From: an uncultured Ruminococcus sp.
Lineage (GTDB): Bacteria > Bacillota > Clostridia > Oscillospirales > Ruminococcaceae
Assembly (NCBI GenBank): GCA_902780505.1
Contig: CACZFN010000005.1
Span: 1 to 64,000, forward strand
Reading direction: 5' to 3'
Length of the DNA stretch: 64,000 nucleotides
Below the pieces are notes generated by a model. That model was not told the origin of the DNA, made no database searches, and was given only the letters and a program-made list of their open reading frames with translations. The translations under genes and the position numbers were made by a program. This document shows, one piece after another, positions 35,542-44,187 of this stretch (position 1 is the stretch's first letter; the number at the start of each line of letters is the position of its first letter).

Positions 35542-36279
35542 ATGGCAAGAAACGAGAAACTCGTGATAGAAAGCTATGAAACTATGATGAACAACAGGCG
35601 TGTGCCGAGGGGGATCCTCAGGCATGCTGATGTTTTGATAGGTGTCATATTCATCATTTTGCCGTTTGTGACAATGGGGGCGTATTTCAAGATAAGCCTT
35701 ATCGGTGCGGGGATAGGGACAGTCTTTATGATAGCACAGCGTATTATCTATAAAGATCCTAAGACCTATGCCGATAAACAGCCGGATGAAAAGCAGAAAC
35801 GTACCTGTATGATAATAAGATGTACTGCACTTATATTGCTTTTGCTTGATCTGTTTATCGTACTTGGTGCGGGCAGCGGGGCTGGTTTTGCATACCCTGC
35901 AAGAAAAGCCCTGTATAGCTTTGCAAACTTTTCTGACGGCAGCAGCTTTGAGTTTATGCCCGACAGCCTTCCTGAAAAGACCGACAAGCTTGAAATGCGT
36001 TTTGTCCCGCCGACAGCAGGGCAGGACGCTGACGGGCATATAAATATCACTTTTTATACTGATAATAAAGGCACCGCACAGCTTAAAGAGCAGGCGCTTG
36101 ATAAGGGCGGGACGCTTTGTGCGACTGATAGCTTTGAGTATAAGAAGCTTATCACCTTCTGCGAGGGCAGGGGACTTGAGTGTAAGGGCAGCGAGGTATA
36201 CCTTTTCGGCAAAACAGGAAAGCATTGCTCCACATACCTTATAAATGAGCAAAGCGGGCTTTGTGTGATATACTGGTAA
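35542..36279 (+). CDS. Membrane protein of unknown function
   Basis: A 245-residue protein with three predicted membrane helices in the first 125 residues (VLIGVIFIILPFVTMGA, ISLIGAGIGTVFMIAQ, ALILLLLDLFIVLGAG) and a soluble C-terminal half with strand-rich sequence and several cysteines. I do not recognise the family. It starts 29 bases after tpiA and is followed by gpmI, so it is probably cotranscribed with these glycolytic genes. Confidence 0.65.
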   Translation: MARNEKLVIESYETMMNNRRVPRGILRHADVLIGVIFIILPFVTMGAYFKISLIGAGIGTVFMIAQRIIYKDPKTYADKQPDEKQKRTCMIIRCTALILLLLDLFIVLGAGSGAGFAYPARKALYSFANFSDGSSFEFMPDSLPEKTDKLEMRFVPPTAGQDADGHINITFYTDNKGTAQLKEQALDKGGTLCATDSFEYKKLITFCEGRGLECKGSEVYLFGKTGKHCSTYLINEQSGLCVIYW

Positions 36280-36327
36280 TAAAATGTCAGTAATTTTAGT
36301 TTTTATAAATAGAAAGGTTGGTTTTTT

Positions 36328-37911
36328 ATGTCAAAGAAAAAACCGGTAATTTTAGTAGTAATGGACGGTGTGGGGATTTCTGTAACAGGTCTTGGCGACG
36401 CTGTTACTGAAGCTAATACACCTACACTTGACAGGCTTAAAGAAACGTGCCCTTATACAACACTAAAGGCACACGGAAGCGCTGTCGGCCTGCCGACAGA
36501 TGACGATATGGGCAACTCTGAAGTTGGTCATAACGCCCTTGGCTGCGGGCAGATATACTCTCAGGGCGCTAAGCTTGTAAACGAGAGCATTGAAAGCGGC
36601 AAGATGTTCACCTCTGAAACATGGAAGGCACTTATCGGGAATGTCAAGGAAAAGAACAGCACACTTCATTTCCTCGGGCTTCTTTCTGACGGTAATGTAC
36701 ATTCAAACATTCATCACCTTGAAAAGATGCTCGCAAAGGCTAAGGAGGATGGTGTAAAGACTGTAAGATGCCATATCCTTCTTGACGGCCGTGATGTTCC
36801 TGCAACAAGCGCACCTGTCTATATCAAGGAACTTGAAGACTGCATTGCAGCACTTAATGACGGCAGCTTTGATGCAAAGATAGCTTCGGGCGGCGGCAGA
36901 ATGAAGATAACAATGGACAGATATCAGGCTGACTGGGGCATGGTAGCAAGAGGCTGGGAAACACACGTTCACGGCAACGCAAGGGCTTTTGCTAATGCTC
37001 AGGAGGCTGTTGATACATTAAGAAACGAAACAGGCGCTATAGATCAGGATCTCCCCGAATTTGTTATCGCGCAGGACGGTAAGCCTGTCGGTGCTATGAA
37101 AGACGGCGACAGCGTTATACTTTTCAACTTCCGCGGTGACAGGGCTATAGAGATATCTATGGCATTTGATGACGGCGACGAGTTCAAACACTTTGACAGG
37201 GGTGTGATCCCTGATGTTATCTATGCAGGTATGCTTGAATACGACGGCGACCTCAAGATACCGAAAAAGTACCTTGTAAACCCGCCCGAGATCAAGAATA
37301 CACTTTCCGAACTGCTTGTTAAGCATGGCCTTTATTCCTATGCTGTTTCCGAAACACAGAAGTACGGCCACGTTACATATTTCTGGAACGGCAACCGTTC
37401 TGAAAGATTTGATAACGAGCTTGAAACATGGAAGGAAATACCCTCCGATAAGGTATCCTTTGACCAGAGACCGTGGATGAAGTCAGCAGAGATAACTGAT
37501 GACCTTATCGAAGCTATCAAGGAAGATAAGTATGACTTTATCCGCTGCAATTACCCTAACGGTGATATGGTAGGGCATACAGGTTCTATGGACGCTACGA
37601 TTATCGGTGTTGAGGCTGTTGACCTTCAGCTTGCAAGGCTTCTGAAAGTTGCTGAGGAGTATGACTGCACAGTTTTGATCACAGCCGATCATGGTAACGC
37701 TGACGAGATGCTTGAGAAGAACAAGAAGGGCGAGATACAGGTCAGAACTGCACATTCGCTCAACCGTGTTCCTTTCTATATCGTGAGCAAGGATAAGTAC
37801 GTTATCAAGGACGCTGATTCTACCAAGTACGGCCTTGCAAACGTTGCACCTACAGTTGCTAAGATCTTAGGCCTTGAAGCCCCCGACTGCTGGGAAGAGT
37901 CGATGATCTGA
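36328..37911 (+). CDS. gpmI: 2,3-bisphosphoglycerate-independent phosphoglycerate mutase
   Basis: A 527-residue metalloenzyme of the alkaline phosphatase superfamily that converts 3- to 2-phosphoglycerate. It has the metal Asp13 (VVMDGVG), the phosphorylated Ser64 in DMGNSEVGHNALG, the substrate region DGRDVPATSA, and the C-terminal metal sites NYPNGDMVGHTG and TADHGNADEM. Length is normal. AAAGG precedes the ATG. Confidence 0.97.
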   Translation: MSKKKPVILVVMDGVGISVTGLGDAVTEANTPTLDRLKETCPYTTLKAHGSAVGLPTDDDMGNSEVGHNALGCGQIYSQGAKLVNESIESGKMFTSETWKALIGNVKEKNSTLHFLGLLSDGNVHSNIHHLEKMLAKAKEDGVKTVRCHILLDGRDVPATSAPVYIKELEDCIAALNDGSFDAKIASGGGRMKITMDRYQADWGMVARGWETHVHGNARAFANAQEAVDTLRNETGAIDQDLPEFVIAQDGKPVGAMKDGDSVILFNFRGDRAIEISMAFDDGDEFKHFDRGVIPDVIYAGMLEYDGDLKIPKKYLVNPPEIKNTLSELLVKHGLYSYAVSETQKYGHVTYFWNGNRSERFDNELETWKEIPSDKVSFDQRPWMKSAEITDDLIEAIKEDKYDFIRCNYPNGDMVGHTGSMDATIIGVEAVDLQLARLLKVAEEYDCTVLITADHGNADEMLEKNKKGEIQVRTAHSLNRVPFYIVSKDKYVIKDADSTKYGLANVAPTVAKILGLEAPDCWEESMI

Positions 37912-37920
37912 TAAAGGTTA

Positions 37921-37957
37921 AAAGCCAAAGCATTGAATGAGTGCTTTGGCTTTTTTT
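37921..37957 (+). terminator. Terminator of the tpiA - gpmI operon
   Basis: AAAGCCAAAGCA (37921-37932) pairs with TGCTTTGGCTTT (37942-37953), followed by T-rich sequence. Confidence 0.92.
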
Positions 37958-38021
37958 AGCTTACAAGCGGCTTGTCAAAAGGCTTTGACATTAAAAAGTG
38001 CACTATGTAAAGGGTTTTTGG

Positions 38022-38050
38022 TTGAAATTCTGACAAAGATGTGCTATTAT
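38022..38050 (+). promoter_or_regulatory. Promoter of the XRE regulator gene
   Basis: TTGAAA (38022-38027), 17-base spacer, TATTAT (38045-38050) with an extended TG. Confidence 0.75.
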
Positions 38051-38092
38051 AAGTTTGGCCGAGAGGAAAATCGGCGGAAGGGGAGAAGCACT

Positions 38093-38689
38093 ATGGAACT
38101 TTGTAAAACCATAAAGCGTTTAAGAGCGGAAAAGGGCTGGTCGCAGGAAACGCTGGCTGAGAAGGCATTTGTCAGCAGGCAGACTATTTCCAACTGGGAA
38201 ACGGGAAAAAGCTATCCCGATATTCACAGCCTTGCTTTGTTTGGCGAGATATTTGGTGTTTCTCTTGACGAGCTTATCAAAGGAGATGTTGAAGCTATGA
38301 AGGACACTGTAAAAAAAGATGATGTGAGCAGGCTCAAAAGTAATGAGCTGCGTGGAGTCACACTTATGCTTGCGCTGATGTTTAGCTGCACGCTGCTTGT
38401 AGAGTACGGCGGCGAGGTGGGCAAGGTGCTCGGCTGCCTGCTGGCGGGCATTTTGTCGGTATGCATTTTTATGACATTTCGAGAGCTCGAGAGTATAAAG
38501 CAGGATAGAGACATTCAGACCTACCGTGAATATCTTGCCTTTCTAAACGGCGAAACTCTTGACGATATCGAAAAGGAAAAGGAGCTTAAAAAGCGTGACA
38601 GTCAGAAAAAACTTATGATATTTGCAGCAGTGCAGGGGGCAGCGATACTTGTCTTTGGTGCTGTAGTGATAATTCTTGAAATGATGTGA
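38093..38689 (+). CDS. XRE-family helix-turn-helix protein with two membrane helices
   Basis: Residues ~5-60 are a Cro/cI-type HTH (LRAEKGWSQETLAEKAFVSR). Two helix pairs follow: LMLALMFSCTLLVEYGG with VLGCLLAGILSVCIFMTF, and a last helix near the C-terminus (IFAAVQGAAILVFGAVVII). I start at the ATG at 38093 preceded by AAGGGGAG; the longer open frame from 37937 would run through the terminator and promoter. Such membrane-tethered XRE proteins are common in Clostridia; targets are unknown. Confidence 0.85.
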   Translation: MELCKTIKRLRAEKGWSQETLAEKAFVSRQTISNWETGKSYPDIHSLALFGEIFGVSLDELIKGDVEAMKDTVKKDDVSRLKSNELRGVTLMLALMFSCTLLVEYGGEVGKVLGCLLAGILSVCIFMTFRELESIKQDRDIQTYREYLAFLNGETLDDIEKEKELKKRDSQKKLMIFAAVQGAAILVFGAVVIILEMM

Positions 38690-38696
38690 ACAATAA

Positions 38697-38728
38697 AGCC
38701 CGAGGTTTTTCATCTCGGGCTGTTTTTT
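38697..38728. terminator. Bidirectional terminator
   Basis: AGCCCGAG (38697-38704) pairs with CTCGGGCT (38714-38721) between convergent genes, followed by six T. Confidence 0.85.
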
Positions 38729-40313
38729 AATCGGGCGCTTGGCTCTTCATCACGGCAAGCGCTGTTTTTATCCCGTCAACTGCGGCAGACATTATTCCTC
38801 CTGCGTAGCCTGCACCCTCACCGCAAGGGTAGATGCCATCGAAGTTTATCGACTGCCTGCTTTCCTCGCTCCTTGTTATGCGAACGGGGGAGGAGGTCCG
38901 TGTTTCGGGTGCGGTGAGTATCGCCTCCTCCTGACCGAATGCCTGCATTTTTTGGGAAAAATTTTGCAGCCCTGTTTTAAGCATATCGCTTACAAATCCG
39001 GGAAACAGCTTTTCAAGATCCGCACAGGCAACACCGCGGGAGTAAGTGGGTTCTATCCTGCTGTCAAGTGATGGCTTTCCGTTCAGGAACCCGCCGACGG
39101 TGCACGCTGGTGCTTTGTTGCCTGTAAGTGAATATGCACGCTTTTCTATCTCACGGGCAAAGTTTACGCCGTCAAGCACACCTTTGCCGTAATCTTCCGG
39201 TGTGACTGATACTACAACTGCGGCATTTGCGTTTTTTCCGCCGCGGGAAAATTCGCTCATGCCGTTTGTGACTGTAGTAGCCTGCTCGCTTGCACATGGC
39301 ATAACGTAACCGCCGGGGCACATACAGAAGGTATACACGCCTCTGCCCTGACTGTTTCGGAAGGAAAGCTGATACTCCCCCTTTGGCAGAAGCGGATCGC
39401 CCGCATTTTCGCCGTAAAGCGAAACGTCTATATCTTTCTGCAAATGTTCAATGCGTGCGCCGACTGAAAAAGGTTTTGGCTCTAAATAAACACCTTTTTG
39501 TAAAAGCATTTCAAATGTGTCCCTTGCTGAATGACCAAGTGCAAGCACAAGTGCCGAGCATTCCTCCTGCCCGCCGTCGGAGGTGAAAATCTTCACCCCG
39601 CCGGGTGTTTTTAGTATATCGCACAGTGCTGTGTCAAATCTTATCTCACCGCCGAGTTTTTCTGTTTCTTCACGTATAGCCCTGACTATTCCCCTTAGCT
39701 TGTCTGTGCCGATATGCGGTTTTGCTTTGTGAAGTATCTCCTCAGGTGCGCCAAAACGCACAAATTCTTCAAGCACGAGCCTGCAAAGCGTATCCTTGTT
39801 GCGGCAGGTGAGCTTTCCGTCGGAAAAAGTTCCCGCGCCGCCCTCACCGAACTGGATATTTGTGTTTTCGTCAAGCTCACCGCCGTTTATATAGCGCGTT
39901 ACCTTTTCTAAACGGCTTTCAATGCGTGAACCACGTTCCAACACAAGCGGGCGGTAGCCGTATCTTGCAAGTATAAGCGCACAGAACATTCCCGCAGGGC
40001 CAAAGCCTGCGATTACAACCCGTCCGTTTTTGTGTACTTTTCCAAAAACAGGGGAGATACTGCTCTGTGCTGTTATGCTCAGATTATTATTCCTGCCTGC
40101 AAGCGCCTGTTCGCGTGATTTGTCTTTAAGCTCTACGCTGACAGAATGAACGAGCCTTATATTCTTATTATCCCTTGCATCAACGGATGTCTTATAAATA
40201 TCGGCACTTTTTATTTCCTGCCTGTTTATATGTGCGATCTTTAGTGCTTTTGCGATAACTTCGCCGTGTGGTGTGCCGGGCTGTGTCTTTATCTGATTGA
40301 TGATTATAGGCAT
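38727..40313 (-). CDS. FAD-dependent dehydrogenase (COG2509 type)
   Basis: A 528-residue flavoprotein. After ~85 residues of an N-terminal domain comes the dinucleotide motif VVIAGFGPAGMFCALILARYG, then NIQFGEGGAGTFSDGKL and a C-terminal EGAGYAGGIMSAAVDGI that binds FAD. These are the marks of the large uncharacterised FAD dehydrogenases widespread in Firmicutes and Bacteroidetes. No neighbour hints at the substrate. It follows the cdaR terminator and is probably transcribed on its own. Confidence 0.88.
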   Translation of the reverse strand: MPIIINQIKTQPGTPHGEVIAKALKIAHINRQEIKSADIYKTSVDARDNKNIRLVHSVSVELKDKSREQALAGRNNNLSITAQSSISPVFGKVHKNGRVVIAGFGPAGMFCALILARYGYRPLVLERGSRIESRLEKVTRYINGGELDENTNIQFGEGGAGTFSDGKLTCRNKDTLCRLVLEEFVRFGAPEEILHKAKPHIGTDKLRGIVRAIREETEKLGGEIRFDTALCDILKTPGGVKIFTSDGGQEECSALVLALGHSARDTFEMLLQKGVYLEPKPFSVGARIEHLQKDIDVSLYGENAGDPLLPKGEYQLSFRNSQGRGVYTFCMCPGGYVMPCASEQATTVTNGMSEFSRGGKNANAAVVVSVTPEDYGKGVLDGVNFAREIEKRAYSLTGNKAPACTVGGFLNGKPSLDSRIEPTYSRGVACADLEKLFPGFVSDMLKTGLQNFSQKMQAFGQEEAILTAPETRTSSPVRITRSEESRQSINFDGIYPCGEGAGYAGGIMSAAVDGIKTALAVMKSQAPD

Positions 40314-40330
40314 ATATTTTTCCCCTTTAA

Positions 40331-40360
40331 AAAACAGCCCCGAAGTCTTTCAGGGCTGTT
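40331..40360 (-). terminator. Terminator of the cdaA-cdaR operon
   Basis: AAACAGCCC pairs with GGGCTGTTT; on the minus strand the hairpin follows the cdaR stop and runs into TTT-rich sequence. Confidence 0.82.
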
Positions 40361-40370
40361 TTGACTTTTA

Positions 40371-41645
40371 TCAGCTGTTTGATATAGTGACTTGTATTTC
40401 GTTTATTCCGAACCCCCATACCGTGTTATATTTTTCACTGAATACAACGGCACTTTTCATCATTGAGCCTGTACCTGTACCTACGTCGGAAAGGTCTATC
40501 TGTGCTGTAAGATCGTCGGCGGTAAGCTTATCTATAATATCTTCAGGTCCGTAAACGGTAACAGATGTAAGCTTTGCGGTGTCAAAAGTCACCTTTTTGC
40601 CGACAGGCTGATTAATGACATTAAACTGCGATTTCGGTATATCAAATGTTTTTGAGGCAAATCCGCTTTCGTCAAATTTGACAGTCACACTGTTTATGCT
40701 GTCTGCCGATATCTCTCCCGTACTGAACGGTATATCAAACACAAACTGCCTTGCAAGGTCGACTTCCGAAAGTGAGATGGTACCTACAGTTATATCTTCC
40801 TCAGCCTTGTCGTCAAGGTCAGAGGTGAGTATGGGTATCGGGTTTTCGGAAAGTTCGTATTTTAGTGTATCAAGGTCAAATCCGCTTGGCACACCAGAGA
40901 ACTCAACTTTAAGGTTGCCCGTTTTCTTTTTGTAAATCTGGAAGAATACCGACAATTCAGTATCAGGCAGTTCATAAAGCTCATTGTCAAGCTGGTTGTC
41001 GTTTTTGTCAAGCAGTACGATCTTGTTTGCCGTTATTGTCGTTTCTTCTGAAATACTATCCGTCTTATCGACTACTGCGTACACCTTTGCGATCTCGTTC
41101 AGGTCATTTTCGGCGCCTGTTATCTCTATCTCCGCAGGTGTGCAGGAAAGGTTGCCGAGCGAATACCCTTCATCTGCGCTGATATTCGGGGCAGATGCGG
41201 TTATCGGGAATGTCTTGCTCGTTATCGAATCAAACTGTACCTCGACAGTTTCAGGCGATATTGAAAGAATAGAAACCTTGTCAGCAGAATGTGCACTTCT
41301 GACATCAATATCAAGCTTATAAGTGCCCTTTTTGGTAACAGACGAAACATCGACCGTTGCAGTCAGGTCATTTGAGGAGTAGCTCCCTATCTCGTAGTTC
41401 ATACCCTCTATTGTGACATCGACCGTCATATCCTTGAAGCCGAGTGCGGAAAGCCCCTTTTCTTCGGCGAGAGTGCCTGAAAGATTAAGGGTTACAGGTA
41501 CGCCCGATATGGTTTTATTTATAGTCGGGTACTGTGTGATAGAAAGAATCACCCAGATTATCACTGCAAGTACAACTGCAAGTATCCTCAGCCCCAGGTC
41601 ACTTCCAAGCTTTGCGGCAAGACCTTTGGTCTTTATTTTTTCCAT
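40371..41645 (-). CDS. cdaR: YbbR-domain protein, regulator of the diadenylate cyclase
   Basis: One N-terminal membrane helix (LGLRILAVVLAVIIWVILSI) is followed by four YbbR-like repeats outside the membrane, recognisable from phrases such as VPVTLNLSGTL and EVQFDSITSKTFPI. It lies 3' of the cyclase gene with an overlap of 13 bases. In Bacillus and Listeria the YbbR protein CdaR binds and modulates CdaA. Here glmM, the usual third gene, is absent and a terminator follows. Confidence 0.9.
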   Translation of the reverse strand: MEKIKTKGLAAKLGSDLGLRILAVVLAVIIWVILSITQYPTINKTISGVPVTLNLSGTLAEEKGLSALGFKDMTVDVTIEGMNYEIGSYSSNDLTATVDVSSVTKKGTYKLDIDVRSAHSADKVSILSISPETVEVQFDSITSKTFPITASAPNISADEGYSLGNLSCTPAEIEITGAENDLNEIAKVYAVVDKTDSISEETTITANKIVLLDKNDNQLDNELYELPDTELSVFFQIYKKKTGNLKVEFSGVPSGFDLDTLKYELSENPIPILTSDLDDKAEEDITVGTISLSEVDLARQFVFDIPFSTGEISADSINSVTVKFDESGFASKTFDIPKSQFNVINQPVGKKVTFDTAKLTSVTVYGPEDIIDKLTADDLTAQIDLSDVGTGTGSMMKSAVVFSEKYNTVWGFGINEIQVTISNS

Positions 41646-42520
41646 TTGGATATCACCCTCCCCGCAAATGAAGTCTTCTGGTCACCCTGTTCCGTATGCT
41701 CGTGCTCGGGTATAAGGCGTGACTTTAACAGCCGTCTGAGGGTATCTTTGGTATAGCCCCTTGTAAGCTCGCCGTTTTCTGCTACGGATATTGTACCGGT
41801 TTCCTCCGATACAACTATTACAAGGGCGTCGGAGTTTTCGCTCATACCGATAGCCGCCCTGTGGCGTGAGCCGAGCTGTTTTGCTATAAGTTCCTCCTTC
41901 TGCGGCTTGGGCAGAAAACAGCCTGCGGCAAGTATCATGCCGTCACGCATTATAACAGCACCGTCGTGAAGCGGGGTATTGGGAAAGAAAATATTCCCGA
42001 ACACAGCCGCCGAAGGGGTACAGTTGAGTATCGTTCCCGTAGCTATCTGTTCACCGAGCCTTGTTTTCTGCTCGCATATTATCAGAGCGCCTGTACAGGT
42101 CGATGAAAGATCCTGTGCGGCGTCGCATATGGCATCAATAGCCAAAGCCCACTTTTCACGCATTTTGTCGTCTTCATTCGGGGTGAAAAACGAACCGAGT
42201 TCTGTTACTCTTGTCCTGCCTATCTTTTCTATTATTCTTCTAAGCTCAGGCTGGAACAGGATAATTATCGCAAGTATCCCCCACTGGAAGCAGTTTTTAA
42301 GTATAAAGCGCATAGTTTGCAGATTTGCAAATACCGCTACAAGGTAAGCGGCAACAAGCACGATTATACCCTTTATAAGCTGCTGTGCCCTTGTTTCCCG
42401 CACAAGCTTTATGCCATGATAGATAAGGTAGGAAAGCAGTGCCATATCTATTATATCGGTAATGCGAATGGACACAAGCACATTCCATATCGACTGTATT
42501 ATCTCACTTAAACTAAGCAT
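41633..42520 (-). CDS. cdaA: Diadenylate cyclase CdaA
   Basis: A 295-residue membrane enzyme that makes cyclic di-AMP from two ATP. Three N-terminal helices (residues ~10-85) precede the DAC domain, which has the DGA motif (PLHDGAVIMRDG) and the RHR motif (GSRHRAAIG). The C-terminus ends in a charged tail. Cyclic di-AMP controls potassium uptake and wall homeostasis in Firmicutes. AAGGAATG precedes the ATG. Confidence 0.96.
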   Translation of the reverse strand: MLSLSEIIQSIWNVLVSIRITDIIDMALLSYLIYHGIKLVRETRAQQLIKGIIVLVAAYLVAVFANLQTMRFILKNCFQWGILAIIILFQPELRRIIEKIGRTRVTELGSFFTPNEDDKMREKWALAIDAICDAAQDLSSTCTGALIICEQKTRLGEQIATGTILNCTPSAAVFGNIFFPNTPLHDGAVIMRDGMILAAGCFLPKPQKEELIAKQLGSRHRAAIGMSENSDALVIVVSEETGTISVAENGELTRGYTKDTLRRLLKSRLIPEHEHTEQGDQKTSFAGRVISKWKK

Positions 42521-42586
42521 AGCTTCACATTCCTTTTATTACTATGTGGTTATTCCCCACATCAGGCTGCAATTTCAGATAATACT

Positions 42587-42615
42587 ATTTTATCATAGTT
42601 TTAAAAAAGATACAA
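42587..42615 (-). promoter_or_regulatory. Promoter of cdaA
   Basis: Minus-strand TTGTAT (42610-42615), 17-base spacer, TAAAAT (42587-42592) with an extended TG. A small hairpin (ATGTGG/CCACAT) lies in the leader at 42544-42562. Confidence 0.6.
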
Positions 42616-42641
42616 GGGGTTTTTTATAAAAAAATCAAAAA

Positions 42642-42674
42642 AAATTGCAGGAAAACAAAACTTTCCTGCAATTT
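42642..42674 (-). terminator. Terminator of the desulfurase-like operon
   Basis: AAATTGCAGGAAA (42642-42654) pairs with TTTCCTGCAATTT (42662-42674), just after the stop codon at 42677 on the minus strand. Confidence 0.88.
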
Positions 42675-42676
42675 GA

Positions 42677-43822
42677 CTACAGACTTACCCGGCCAGCAGC
42701 TATCTTGTCTATTTCCGCTATAAGCATATTAACCTGCTGACCTGTGTTAAATGCGGAAGGCGAGAACCTTACGACACCCGTTTCAAGTGTGCCGAGTGTA
42801 TGATGAGCAAGCGCCGAGCATTGAAGCCCGCCCCTCAGCGCGAACCCGCGTCTGCCGAGGTACTCCGTCACAGCGGCGGAGTGATAGCTTCCGATATTAA
42901 ACGAAACTATCGGCAGGTATGATGCTTTTTCACTCCTGTACACCGTGATGTTTCCGTGCTTTTTCAGTGCATTTGTCAGCACAGAGCAAAGCATCTGCTC
43001 GTGTTCGCGTATGCGTTTTGTGCCTTTTTGCCTTACAAAATCTATTCCCCGGCCAAGCCCCATGATACCGGGGGTGTTTACTGTTCCGCTTTCAAGGCGC
43101 TCGGGGAGGAAGGGTGTCTGTTCAAGTTCGGCAGATGTCGCACCTGTGCCGCCTTCGATTATAGTTGAAAGCGGGAATTTCCCGTTTGTTATCAGAAGTC
43201 CCGTCCCCGCAGGTCCGTAAAGCCCTTTGTGCCCCGAGGTACAGATAAAGTCTATCCCATCATCAAGTGTGATATCTATAACTCCGCTTGCCTGTGCACA
43301 GTCACAGATAAATGCTATACCACGTTCATTACATAGCTTTGCAAGCCTTTTATACGGGGTTATCTGCCCTGTAACATTCGAGCCTGCCGTACAGATAATG
43401 CACTTTGTATCTTCTTTTATAAGACTTTTGAAGTTTTCGATCGTTTTGTCGTCGTCCTCATCTGCCTTTGCAATGCTGTAGGTAACACCACGGTACTGTG
43501 CAAGGTTTGCAACAGGCCTTGCGGCGGAGTTGTGTTCAAGTGATGATATCACCGTATGCCCTCCGTATTGCAGTATCCCTTTTATCGCCATGTTCAGTGC
43601 ATAGGTGCAGTTTGCGGTAAATGCGACGTTTTCAACATCTGCTGAAAAAAGTGCGGCCGCTTTTTCACGGGTAATGTATACCTGCTCGGCAGCCTCTCGG
43701 GAAAGCTTGTGCCCGCCCCTTCCGGGATTGCCGCCAAAGCGTCCTACAGCAAGCGAAACCGCATTCCTGACCGAAGCAGGCTTAGGAAAAGTGGTGGCGG
43801 AATTGTCAAAATTTATCATCAT
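42677..43822 (-). CDS. Aminotransferase class V, cysteine desulfurase-like
   Basis: A PLP enzyme of 381 residues with INFDNSATTFPKP at the start, the PLP lysine in CTSGHKGLYGPAGTG and a cysteine in LRGGLQCSALAHHTLG, as in the SufS/selenocysteine lyase-like subgroup. It is diverged from the desulfurase at 21.6 kb. The gene just upstream encodes a DUF3343 protein, proposed to carry sulfur or selenium, and the pairing suggests that this enzyme loads that carrier. Confidence 0.87.
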   Translation of the reverse strand: MMINFDNSATTFPKPASVRNAVSLAVGRFGGNPGRGGHKLSREAAEQVYITREKAAALFSADVENVAFTANCTYALNMAIKGILQYGGHTVISSLEHNSAARPVANLAQYRGVTYSIAKADEDDDKTIENFKSLIKEDTKCIICTAGSNVTGQITPYKRLAKLCNERGIAFICDCAQASGVIDITLDDGIDFICTSGHKGLYGPAGTGLLITNGKFPLSTIIEGGTGATSAELEQTPFLPERLESGTVNTPGIMGLGRGIDFVRQKGTKRIREHEQMLCSVLTNALKKHGNITVYRSEKASYLPIVSFNIGSYHSAAVTEYLGRRGFALRGGLQCSALAHHTLGTLETGVVRFSPSAFNTGQQVNMLIAEIDKIAAGRVSL

Positions 43823-43831
43823 ACCACCGCC

Positions 43832-44056
43832 TTAATCCTGCGCGCGTGACAGTATATTCTTGTGCGGTATACCGTTTTGTTCAAGCAGTCTGATAATTTC
43901 CGCAGGCTCTTTTGTAACACTCAGGCAGTACCCGCAGCCTGAGCCGAGGTTTTTCGGTGTTCTTACTATCTCACAGTAAAGCCCTTTATTATTAAGCATT
44001 CTTTTAGCTTTCATAGCATAGGTTATAGATGTCATTGCTATCAATGACTTCGGCAT
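43832..44056 (-). CDS. DUF3343 protein, putative Se/S carrier
   Basis: A 74-residue protein with a ferredoxin-like pattern. SITYAMKAKRMLNNKG begins the domain and GSGCGYCLSV holds the conserved cysteine pair expected to carry sulfur or selenium. The ATG at 44056 follows AAAGGGTGAT; a longer frame from 44104 lacks a ribosome site. It lies 9 bases before the desulfurase-like gene and is the first gene of that operon. Confidence 0.82.
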   Translation of the reverse strand: MPKSLIAMTSITYAMKAKRMLNNKGLYCEIVRTPKNLGSGCGYCLSVTKEPAEIIRLLEQNGIPHKNILSRAQD

Positions 44057-44152
44057 TTTTATCACCCTTTCTTTTGTCAAATGGAAAACCATCCCCGTAA
44101 ACATATTATCGCCGTTTTTATATCCTATGCACTAAAGCGTAAAAATGCTAAA

Positions 44153-44177
44153 CGCCGTACCCTGCAAGAGTACGGCG
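44153..44177 (-). terminator. Terminator after the mutarotase-like gene
   Basis: CGCCGTAC pairs with GTACGGCG 11 bases after the stop codon at 44188. Confidence 0.7.
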
Positions 44178-44187
44178 CTGTTTTGCC

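Noticed and set aside
37937-38092. The longer N-terminus of the XRE regulator
   Set aside because: That part overlaps the gpmI terminator and the regulator's own promoter; the ATG at 38093 has a good ribosome site.
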